Shown: one piece after another, positions 10,230 to 18,960 of the stretch | Position numbering within the stretch: the stretch's first letter is position 1 | Layout: each line of letters begins with the position of its first letter | Source: Planctomycetota bacterium | GTDB lineage: Bacteria > Planctomycetota > Phycisphaerae > UBA1845 > UTPLA1 | Assembly (NCBI GenBank): GCA_016712275.1 | Contig: JADJRI010000001.1 | Span: forward strand, 1-64,000 | DNA: 64,000 bases | Reading direction: 5' to 3' | Position numbers and translations under genes: made by a program | The notes under the pieces: generated by a model | The model's database searches: none | Told to the model about the DNA's origin: nothing | What the model saw: the letters and a program-made list of their open reading frames with translations, nothing else

Positions 10230-10334
10230 GCTACTCAGGAAATTGAAAATAAAAAAGCACGGTGCAGTGGCGCCGCCGGCAGGCAGGTCATGGCGTTCTT
10301 TGACTTTTTGCCGCTTTGACGTTTTGCTAAGGCC

Positions 10335-10859
10335 ATGCCACGCGCCGTCGGACAGGAAATCATCGACACCGCCGAAAATGTCTTTCGCGAATTCTGCCGC
10401 GATCGCGGACTGAAATACACCGCCGAGCGCAGCGACATTCTTCGCGCCGTCATGCAAAATGAAGAGCATTTCGAAGCCGAGCAGTTGCTCCTTCTGATGC
10501 GGCAGTCGGCGCGGCGCGTCGGCAAGGCGACGGTCTATCGCACGCTCAAACTTTTGGTCGAATGCGGCATCGTGAAGGAAGTTCACTTCAGCAACAAGCA
10601 GGTTCACTACGAACATACCTATGGGCAGGACCCGCACGATCACATGGTCTGCCGGCGTTGCGGAAGAATCATCGAATTCGGCGCGGCCGATGTCACGAAG
10701 CTGCGCACCATCATCGCGGCGGAAAATCGCTTTCACGCACTGTCACATCGGTTTCAGATTCTGGGGCTGTGCGAGACGTGCGTGAGGACGTGCCCGATCG
10801 GGCTGACGGCGAAGAAGGTGAAGCGTCGATCCGGCGTCAACACAGCGCGAGATAGGTGA
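10335..10859 (+). CDS. Fur-family transcriptional regulator
   Basis: A 174-residue metal-dependent repressor. The winged helix contains RSDILRAV and the recognition region GKATVYRTLKLLVECG; the dimerisation domain holds a metal-binding histidine cluster (HYEHTYGQDPHDHMVC) and two Cys pairs, CRRC and CETC, the structural zinc site. Whether it senses iron, zinc or peroxide cannot be read from sequence alone. It is intact, divergent from qng1, and followed at once by a strong terminator. A TTTTGACG-type repeat lies just before its start. Confidence 0.88.
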   Translation: MPRAVGQEIIDTAENVFREFCRDRGLKYTAERSDILRAVMQNEEHFEAEQLLLLMRQSARRVGKATVYRTLKLLVECGIVKEVHFSNKQVHYEHTYGQDPHDHMVCRRCGRIIEFGAADVTKLRTIIAAENRFHALSHRFQILGLCETCVRTCPIGLTAKKVKRRSGVNTARDR

Positions 10860-10863
10860 AGAA

Positions 10864-10890
10864 GGCGAGGATGAGTATCTTCGCCCTTTT
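10864..10890 (+). terminator. Rho-independent terminator after the Fur-family gene
   Basis: A 9-bp stem GGCGAGGAT / ATCTTCGCC (one G-T wobble) with a four-base GAGT loop is followed by CTTTT. It begins 4 bases after the Fur-family stop codon. Confidence 0.7.
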
Positions 10891-11233
10891 GCGTAATGCC
10901 TCGACCGCGAAATCCGCCACTCGGATAAGCATGCCGGACAAGAGGCAAGCGGCGGACCGGAATGTGGGGCCGGATTCCCGTCGGCTGTAAATGGCTTACT
11001 GGCGGTTATTTAGAGCACAAAACGCGCGTCTAACCAAATTCGAGGCAGGGGCCGTTTATGCCGGTTTGTTGAATGAATGCTACTTTGCCCACCTTCGATC
11101 AAGGTTTCGCCCCGACCTGCAACATGAGACGGGCATCCGTTTATTCTGGTGATCCCATATTGTGATCGGTGTGGCACCGGCTAATAGCCGGTGACACACA
11201 AATGGCATTTTCGTCGCGTCGCCGGCGTGCGTA
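10891..11233. other. intergenic, no gene seen
   Basis: After the terminator there is no convincing coding sequence on either strand. The only structure is a 27-bp palindrome near the right end. The stretch lies between the convergent Fur-family gene and TPR gene. Confidence 0.5.
11171..11197. repeat. 27-bp palindromic repeat, copy 1
   Basis: The arms GTGGCACCGGCTA and TAGCCGGTGACAC flank one central base, with one mismatch between them. The same element, perfect, occurs at 13191-13217. The two copies bracket the TPR lipoprotein gene. Confidence 0.8.
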
Positions 11234-12917
11234 CTATTTCCCCGCCTCGCAGCAACTCGCTTCCCCCTTCACACAAAAACAGCTCGTTTCGATCTTGATG
11301 TCCGATCGGGCCCAGGCCTTGGCAAAGCGCGCTTCAATTTTCTTCGCCTCGTCGGTCTTGTTCTGCCCGCGCAGGCACTGGGCCAGCCCGTGAAGCGCCC
11401 AGCCGTTCTCGGGCCAGGCCACTAGGTCATCGCGATAAATCTTCTCGCCTTCGGCATAGCGCTTGGCTTGCGTCAACATCGCGCCGAGCGCGTGTCGAAC
11501 CGGCTGAATCCACTCCGGCGGCTCCATGTAGAGCAGGTCGTCCTCGATGGCGATGGCCTCGCGCAAATGCTTCACGGCCTCATCCAGCTTGCCCTCGTGG
11601 TAGGCAATTTCGCCGGTGAGCATTTTGTCGGCGATCGTGAGCACCTTGTGCGCCGGATTAATCCCCGTCAGCGCATTCTCCGGCACGCGCTTGACGGCCG
11701 CGCGAAAAGCGACTTGTTCGCTGTGCGCCTCCGACAGATTGCCCTTCGAAGCCTGCGCCACCCCGCGCGAGAAATGCCACATGGCCATCGAGATCGGAAG
11801 CCGGCCGCGCGGCTTCGGCTCGCGGAGAATCTCGTCCCACTTGCCGAATCGCTTGAGAACATCGGTCGCGATGGACATAAACGGGTCGGCAAACTCGGGC
11901 TGATTCTTGATGAAATCCTCCGGAATGCTGGCGAGCATCGCTCGGGCCGATTTCGCGCCATTTCGCTGCGGCCTTCCATCATGCACGCGAAAGTAAGAAA
12001 ATGATGGTTGTGCGCCATGTACAGATTGTAAAACCCTGCTTCGGCGAGATTTCCCGATAAGCCCGGTCGGCCGCAATCGCCTTCTCATTCTGATCCGCCG
12101 CCATCGGCCACCGCCCGACCTGCACGTCAATGTGCGACGGCATGTGAACAAGGTGCCCTGATATCGGCACCATGTCGCGCAGACGATCGGCCGAGGCAAT
12201 GCCGCGCTCCGGCGCGGTCGATGCTTCGACGGCATGGATGTAAAGGTGATTCGCCCCCGGATGCTGCGGATTGATCTTCATCGCCTGCTCCAGCAGCGCA
12301 AGAATTTCATTGGTGTTGCCCTTCGGCGAACCGTCCTTGTTCCACAAATCCCACGGCTGCAAATCCATCAGCGACTCGGCATAGAGCGTGCCCATGTCTG
12401 CGTCGTTGATGTTCATCTCGTACATGTCCTTCATGGCGGCCGCGTAGGCTTCGTCCAGCGGCCGGCGATCCTCGGGATGGGCCGGCGCATAGCGCGCGGC
12501 GACCGCCTCGATAAGCTGCTGCTCGCGATAGTTGCAATTCTCCTTCAACGAGCGTGCCTTTACCACGGCATCCCAAGCGGCCAGCGAACGATCGGGGGTC
12601 ATGATCGGATTGTTAATATGCGGGCCGTTGCAGAGGGCGATGCCCCAATACGCCATGGCACAGGAAGGGTCGTAACGGGCCGCCTCCTTGAACGAGCGAA
12701 TGGCCTCATCGTGGTTGAAGGCAAATGCCCAGGTGAGCCCCTGATTGAAATAGGCCTGCGCCTCGGGGACATCGGTGGTGATCCAGAAGAAGTGATGGCC
12801 CATGCCCTCGAAAAGCGGCGGCGGGCCGGATGCTTGCTTGAGACCGGAATGGGGATTCGCGCAGCCGACCAGTGCGGCCACCGCAAACAATGAAATCAGG
12901 AATTTGGCATGCGACAT
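11234..12917 (-). CDS. TPR lipoprotein (two frameshifts)
   Basis: A tetratricopeptide-repeat lipoprotein of about 560 residues spread over three frames. The start at 12917 gives a signal ending FAVAALVGCANP (lipobox VGC). TPR helices are clear, for example AQAYFNQGLTWAFAFNHDEA, CAMAYWGIALC and WALHGLAQCLRGQNKTDEAK near the C-terminus. Frame changes fall near 12030, in a TTTT tract where YNLYMAHNHHFLTFACMMEG reads on in another frame, and near 11955. It probably acts as a periplasmic or envelope scaffold; the specific partner is unknown. It is bracketed by two copies of a 27-bp palindrome. Confidence 0.75.
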
Positions 12918-13190
12918 TTCAGGCGTCCTCGGTTCTTGAATAGAAATGATGGTCTGACAGTCGGATTTTATCGTTTCTACGGGGGAATGCGACAAATTTC
13001 GAGACGATTCACGCAAAATTCGGAGTATTGTCGCAAAAAAACCGTGAAGCCAGCCTTGCCGAAACGTGATCAAGTTTGCAGCAGTGGATCAATTCAGGAA
13101 GCGTGGGGTAAAAGGCGCCAATAGTTCCATCCCGGTCGCCGCGGCGGAGCATGCTTCCTCCGTCGCGGTTGAATTCATCGGCGCAAAGGT
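12918..13190. other. intergenic upstream of the TPR gene
   Basis: This stretch plus the palindrome to its right is gene-free for about 316 bases. I see no convincing ORF, RNA or promoter pair; it should hold the promoter of the TPR gene. Confidence 0.4.
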
Positions 13191-13217
13191 GTGGCACCGG
13201 CTAATAGCCGGTGCCAC
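13191..13217. repeat. 27-bp palindromic repeat, copy 2 (perfect)
   Basis: The arms GTGGCACCGGCTA and TAGCCGGTGCCAC are perfectly complementary around a single A. It lies 16 bases beyond the stop of the beta-helix protein gene on the minus strand, so it could also act as a transcript-end hairpin. Confidence 0.85.
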
Positions 13218-13233
13218 CCGCTCGCGCCCCATA

Positions 13234-16197
13234 TCATTGTTCGTTCAATTCATCCTCGCAAATCCCCACCTCAACCTTCTTCTCAATCAGCCGCTCCAAC
13301 TGCTCCGCGCCCGTGTACGCCGAATCCGGCCCCCAACGCTCCTGCATGCACCACAGCATGAACGCCTCCCATGCCGCATACATCTCATTCGACATCACAC
13401 TGTAATCCGCCGGCCAGTAGCTCGCATCGCAACCGGCTCCCTCTCCTTCGAAGGGAGAGGGTTGGGGTGAGGGTGACGATCCGCCAGACGACTGCGATTC
13501 ACTCGACGATTCTCCGCCGCTGGAACCCCCGCCCGACATCATCGACTCTCCGCCCCCTTCGCCCCCGCCCATCAGTGACTCCTCCTCTTCGCACTCGTCC
13601 GGAATCTCATTCTCATTCGCGTCCAAACTCCCGAATGGCGGGCCCTCATCGATGTCACAGCTATCCGGCCACCCATTCTCATTGCAATCCGGATCGACCC
13701 ATTCGTCCCCATCCGGGTCCAGCGGATCGAGATCGCAATCATCCGGCACGCCATTCTCGTCGCAGTCGTATTCGCACGCATCGGGAATGCCGTTTTCGTT
13801 GCAGTCCGCTTCAAGTTCCTCGCAGTCATCGGGAATGTCGTTGTCGTTGCAGTCAAAGTCGCACTCATCCGGCACATCGTTCGCGTTGCAGTCCTCACTG
13901 GTTTCGGTGGCGATGTCATGGTCGTCCGGAATGCCGTTCGAATTGCAGTCGGGCTCACATTCGTCGGGAGTGCCATCGGCATCGTCGTCATCGGACGTTT
14001 CCGACGCAATGTCGCACTCATCGGGGATGCCGTTGCCGTTGCAATCGGCGCTGTAGCCGGTGACTATGTCGGTTTCATCGGTTTGTCCGTTTGAGTTACA
14101 ATCCGAAAGTCCAGCTCTCGGTAGTCCTTCGATTTCACAGGCTGGCTGACCGCACGTTTCGCTTTTATCCAAAAGGCAATTGACGAACTCGGCAACATCT
14201 TCGATGCCGACCCCTCCCGGAAAGACATAGTCGCCACATTCGCAATGGCATGCCTGTTCGCTGCGTTGGTTAAGAAAACAGTCAACGAATGGCTGTATGT
14301 CGAGTCCGTCTCGCTCCGTATCGCCGTTCATATCGCCCAATTCGTCGCAAAAGCACTCCTTCTCATATGCACCCATATCGACGAAATCCGGCGTTCCGTT
14401 ACCGGTATCCACGATCGGCAAATCGATATCTCTCAATTTGTTATCCAATTCCGGCGTCAACTCGTTGGTGAAGGCATCGTCATCTGCATTTTCGTCATCA
14501 TCAGGTATTGGATCGCTATCGGCGGCATCCAGCGCAGGGCTGCATCGATGAAGACGATAATTGTGCGCGGCAGGTTCGAAGAAAATGGGGTCAAGGTCGA
14601 TGTTTCCGGTTCCCGAGTAAGGAGTGCTGGATTGCGTGCCGTCCGCAATACAACTGTAGGTTGCAACAATGGCCGAGCCGGAATCGACGCTGAGTTGGGC
14701 ATCGAGAACGGAACTTGCGTCATCGACATTCTGCCAAAGAATACAGTTTACCAACGTGGTCGGCGAAGACGATCCCAGTGAATAAATGCCGCCGGTCAAG
14801 ACGTTAGCGACATTGTCGGCAACGGTGCATCCGACAAACGTGGGCGATGATGCCAAGTCGATGCAAACGCCGCCGCCCTTGTCGGCCATGTTCGAGTGAA
14901 TCAAGCAGTTCGTCGAGTGCAATTTTCCGGCTGTCCCACGAAGATGCCTCCGCCTTGGCTGAACGTCTCCTCATGGCTTGTAGTCGCATCATTGTCATGT
15001 ATCATTGTGTTGATCAATCGGCTTGCAGGCATGTTTTCCTCATCGGTGTCAACGTACACGCCGCCGCCATCCACAACGCCAAGGCCGCTCGCCGAATTGC
15101 CTTCGATCGTTGTCGAAACAATGTCTGCGCGAGACCTACCGGCCACATAAATCCCGCCGCCGCCACATACGAAAGCGCCGGTGTCAATCGCTTCATTGAG
15201 CCTGACTGTCGAGTTTTTCATGTAAAGTTCTGCGTCCTTGACAATTCGAACGCCGCCGCCGGCCGGTCCATACTCGCTGATGGCCGTGTTTTCACTGACG
15301 TCGCAATCGAGCAAAGTGAAGAGTGCAAAATCGTGTGCCATGAGTCCGCCGCCGCCCACGCCGGTGGCCTTGTTGTGGCGCACCGTGCAACCGGTGAGTC
15401 GCGCTTTGGAGTAGTTGGACAAAGCGATGCCGCCGCCCGCCCCGGATTCGTTATCTTCGATAACCGTGTCTTCGATCAGTATTGTCAGATTAAAGAGACT
15501 GGCGTTCATTTCGACGTAGATTCCTGCGCCGTCGGAGCCGAGCCCGTTGTTAATGATTCGGTTCTTCTTGATGACGCAGTTTCGGATGTTCGGATTGCAA
15601 TCCGTCGGAACAAAGATGCCGGCACCAAGCCAACTGTACGAACTTTGGCCGTCGCGAATAACCAAGCCGTCTAATTCGGCAACATCATCAACAGGTGTGG
15701 AAAAATCACTCACCTGCACGACAAGAAAGCTGTTTTCATTTCGTGCCGCCTGATGCAGGCCATCCACATGACTGTCGACATCGTCGTCATCCAAATCGCC
15801 GCTTAAGATGGTAACATATGTGGATGGATCGCGGTCGTTTGCATTGGAAGGTAGGCCGGCGATTCCACGAAAACCGCCGCCTATTCGCATCCGCGGCTGA
15901 AGAACGAAGGATTTCGACTGGTCCGTGTTGTTAGGGCTTGTAGTAGTATCTCCCGGGTGGTAAACACCTTGAGCCACAACTATGAAGTCGATATCCGTGG
16001 TGTTCGTGTCGCTGATCGCTGCCTGAATTGCATCCTCCAAAAACGGCAGCGCGAGGGACCAACTGCTCCCGTCGGGCGCAGGGGTTGTCTGGGGTTTGGC
16101 CGGCATCCACATACCATGTTCCACCCCATGCACTCATGGGTGGTGCGGCGAAGCCGATAATTGCCGCAAGTAACACTGTCATCACATACCTTGTCAT
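13234..16197 (-). CDS. secreted beta-helix protein with Asp-rich repeats and dockerin-like part (two frameshifts)
   Basis: A protein of about 985 residues assembled from three frames. The start at 16197 gives a signal peptide (MTRYVMTVLLAAIIGFAA) followed by GGTWYVDAG. Next come right-handed beta-helix turns with repeated GGGI/GGGV and IEDNESGAGGG-like rungs, then the dockerin-like LGDMNGDTERDGLDIQPF, then about nine Asp/Asn repeats of the DCNGNGIPDECD kind that should bind calcium. A Ser/Gly-rich linker contains a palindromic repeat translated as SPSPQPSPFEGEGAG, and a C-terminal domain holds AYTGAEQLERLIEKKVEVG. Frames break near 16090 (C-run) and 14930 (AAAA). Probably a cell-surface or exported protein; divergent from a PEP-CTERM gene. 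Confidence 0.8.
13437..13479. repeat. 43-bp REP-like element inside the beta-helix gene
   Basis: CTCCCTCTCC followed by TTCGAAGGGAGAGGG forms a hairpin, with a GTGAGGGTGACGA tail. It matches 20183-20225 at 40 of 43 positions. On the minus strand it is read as a proline-rich peptide (SPSPQPSPFEGEGAG) within the host protein. Confidence 0.85.
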
Positions 16198-16278
16198 AAT
16201 TCGTTTTCCTTGAGTTAACGGGCACTCGAACCTAAAATCACATGACATAGGTCTCTCGGCCCTCTTGATAGGAAAGAA

Positions 16279-17028
16279 ATGAAGTTGCGATCGCTTACCG
16301 TATCCGTGGGACTACTTCTGCTCCTTTCTGCACACGTGAGCGCTGCCGGAATTAGTGTCACCTCTTGGAACCTCCGAACTTCGACGAGCGAAAGTATCGG
16401 CTTTCCTTCACCTTTCGACTGGGACGAGGTATTGGTTGTCACTAATCCACTTGTCCACATTGGTGACACGCAAGTGGGCCAAAACTCCACGCACGTCGAA
16501 TACGATTGTTCTTGGCTCATGGACGAAGCATTCGGAACATTTGGCTCAAACTTCACGCACGTCACTCGCACTGTGCGCGTGCGGCAAATATCAACCGTTG
16601 CAATCAACATCATTCCCACGGAAGACATCCGCATCACCTTCGACGCCTCGGTTACTTATGCGCATACGCCCGGCGATGAAACAGTCGTTACGTTTGGTGG
16701 GGGCGTCGCGAATCTCACGCAAGGCTTCCCTGTGTTCGTCGAAAACTTCAACGCGGGAAACGCCTATTCCGAGCCGGCCTCCGACGTTCTGACCATTCAG
16801 GGCGAAGCCATATTGCTTGCGGGCAACACATATCGTCTGGGCTATACGCTCGACACCGACAACGGCGCCGACTTCACCCATCCGCCCACCGGCATCCTTG
16901 ATGCAACGGGCTGGGCCAACTTCACCATCGCTCCCGTCCCCGAACCCTCCACGGTCTTTCTCATCGCCGCCGCGCTCCCGCTCCTTCGCCGCCGACGGGC
17001 GCAGCGCCGATGCAGTCATCGCAAATAG
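16279..17028 (+). CDS. PEP-CTERM sorted surface protein A
   Basis: A 249-residue exported protein. The signal peptide (RSLTVSVGLLLLLSAHVSA) is followed by a beta-rich body starting SVTSWNLRTS and ending in the sorting signal VPEPSTVFLIAA, a hydrophobic span and an arginine cluster. In PEP-CTERM systems an exosortase cleaves at this site (known for the family; no exosortase lies in this window). It is a paralogue of the protein at 18044. It is divergent from the large beta-helix gene with 81 bases between start codons. Its 3' end overlaps the truncated second beta-helix gene by 68 bases. Confidence 0.85.
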   Translation: MKLRSLTVSVGLLLLLSAHVSAAGISVTSWNLRTSTSESIGFPSPFDWDEVLVVTNPLVHIGDTQVGQNSTHVEYDCSWLMDEAFGTFGSNFTHVTRTVRVRQISTVAINIIPTEDIRITFDASVTYAHTPGDETVVTFGGGVANLTQGFPVFVENFNAGNAYSEPASDVLTIQGEAILLAGNTYRLGYTLDTDNGADFTHPPTGILDATGWANFTIAPVPEPSTVFLIAAALPLLRRRRAQRRCSHRK

Positions 17029-17957
17029 CGCGATTACCTTCAAACAAACAGTCCACGATGGGGGTGTCGTGCGGCATGAAGCTGAGAGACGCGCCGCCGC
17101 CGCCCACGCTGTTGACGGTCGTGTTGTCGATGAATTTGCAATGGCGAAGCCGAACGGTGCCGCTGTCGACCGAGAGCCCGCCGCCCGCGGCGCCGGATTC
17201 AAGGTTGTCGCTGAATTCGCACCGGGAGACGTTGGCCTGGGCGAAGTCCACGCAAAGGCCCGCGCCGCCGAAGCTGCTATTCACAAGCGTATTACGCCTG
17301 AATATGCACCGATCGATGGTCGGGTTGCTTTGTCCGCCGCTGATATACATTCCCGCGCCGCCGGACACCCCCGAATTAATGCTCTCATTGTCTTGGACGA
17401 TCAGGTTGCGAAATGTCCCGCTGCTGCCGGCAGGCCCGGACGCAATAGCGGTGATCGCGTTTTTTCTGTGCCCCCTCAATCGTGAAGCCGTCAAGCACAA
17501 AATCGGTGTCATCGCCCGGTGCGGTGACGATGACCTCGACGTTGTCGAAGTAGCCTGTGGAGTCGATCTCGCCGGAAAGTATGGTCACGTTCACGAGCTG
17601 CCCGTCAACGTCGAATTCGCGGGGGTCGTAGGTGTCCGAGATCGGCGTCAAGCTCTCCGTACCATCGAAGCCGCCGTAAACACGGACACCTGATTCCAAA
17701 AAGAATGAATCGGTCACAGAGTTCGGTTTATACAAACCTCCTTTTACCCAGATTTGATCGCGAAATGGTGTATTTAGCGGTATGGCATCGTCGATGGCCG
17801 ATGGCAGATCAGGGAATGCGTCGAGCCATGCCGTCCCATCCCCTGCGCCTGTCGCCGCCGCGTTTACAAGGATTACTCGTTGCCCAAAACTGGGGCGGGT
17901 AAGCGAACCGATGGTAATGAGGCCAATAACGAGGCCAACCGTTGCGCGTCTGTTCAT
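16961..17957 (-). CDS. second beta-helix protein, 3'-truncated and frameshifted
   Basis: About 331 residues. A signal peptide (TVGLVIGLITIGSLTRPSFG) is followed by ILVNAAATGAGDGTAW, a GGLYKPN segment, VRVYGGFDGTE and LDGFTIEGA, parallel to the N-terminal layout of the larger beta-helix protein. Beta-helix rungs follow (GGAGMYISGG, GGGLSVDSG). An AAAAAA tract near 17468 splits the frame. The protein ends abruptly after IVDCLFEGNRAIC with a Gly/Arg tail that is antisense to the C-terminus of PEP-CTERM protein A, and it lacks the Asp-rich and dockerin-like parts, so it looks truncated by the recombination that built the cluster. Confidence 0.75.
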
Positions 17958-18043
17958 TTTAACTTCTCCGGTTGATCCAGTTTCTTACCCCCTTTGGCTA
18001 CATCGCCATAGAATGTGGGGCTAACCTACAGTAGGGAATTACA

Positions 18044-18741
18044 ATGCGGAGTACGATTGTTAGATGTTTGCCGCTATTACTTACGGTTGCTGGGTCGGCC
18101 CCAGCAGCTGAAGTTGACGTCACTGCTTGGGCACTCCAAACGACCGTTAGGGTCGGAGGGGGCGATATCGCGGACGGCACAACCACCGTCATGAACAACC
18201 TCGACGCTGATTATTCGGCAATGCTTCAAAACTCGACCTCGACGTGCTCCATTTCTGCAAACTGGGACACCGCCGGATTCCTCGAATTCCTGCTCGAAGC
18301 CGAACACGTCGGCCAAGGCAACGCCAGCGGATTCAGTCGATCGACCGGCAGCGTGCAGTTCATTCCCTCCGTCGACTCGATCCTCACCATCGACGCCGAA
18401 TACAACTACATGCTCGGCAACGGCGACCGCGAAGCCATCATGAGCATCGGGGCGGGGCTCTACCCTTCCCAGCAAAGCACGCTCTTCAGCACGTTTCAAA
18501 TCGCCATCCCCATTGGCGGCGATTCTCGAACGGGACACATAGCTTTCACGCATCCGGGTTGCTCGTTGCGGGGGAGCAATATGCCTTTGGCTATCACCTG
18601 AGCGTTGCCTCTTACGGCGGCAGCCCGTCGAGCCTGTCGCACGCCAACGGCTTCTTCCACGCAACCATCCAGCCCGTCCCCGAACCCGCCACGATTTTCT
18701 TGCTGATTGCTGCAATTCCGTTGTTGCGGGAGCGACGATGA
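18044..18741 (+). CDS. PEP-CTERM sorted surface protein B (frameshifted)
   Basis: About 232 residues in two frames. Signal peptide RCLPLLLTVAGSAPAAEV, then DVTAWALQTT (compare SVTSWNLRTS in protein A), a middle SILTIDAEYNYMLGNGDREA aligning with the corresponding part of A, and the sorting signal VPEPATIFLLIA with RERR. The frame shifts near 18550, where reading continues ASGLLVAGEQYAFGYHLSVA. It is divergent from the truncated beta-helix gene with 86 bases between start codons, repeating the arrangement at 16.2 kb. Confidence 0.8.
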
Positions 18742-18779
18742 CGGAAAAAATCAACCTGACCCGTTTGTATCCACACCCC

Positions 18780-18890
18780 GTCCCCTCAGCCCCGCCCCGC
18801 TCCGCCCGGTAGGGCGCACGACCGTTGCCAGACACTTCAGTGTCTGGAAAATGTGCCCCAATGACTTCTCCGTCCGGCAGGACGGGCGAG
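18780..18890. repeat. cluster of short palindromes
   Basis: The gene-free stretch between PEP-CTERM B and the restriction-modification gene holds CCAGACAC-TTCA-GTGTCTGG at 18828-18847 and CCGTCC-GGCA-GGACGG at 18870-18885, preceded by a C/G-rich run. These look like dispersed repeat units; the first could also serve as a transcript end for the PEP-CTERM gene. Confidence 0.5.
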
Positions 18891-18960
18891 TCACACCGAG
18901 CGCCAATTGCCGCGCCCATGACACTCCCATTCACCGGCCATAGACGTTATCATCCCACCC

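Noticed and set aside
13371..14063. Plus-strand Arg/His/Ser-rich ORFs opposite the beta-helix gene
   Set aside because: Antisense of the Asp/Asn repeats; no independent coding evidence.
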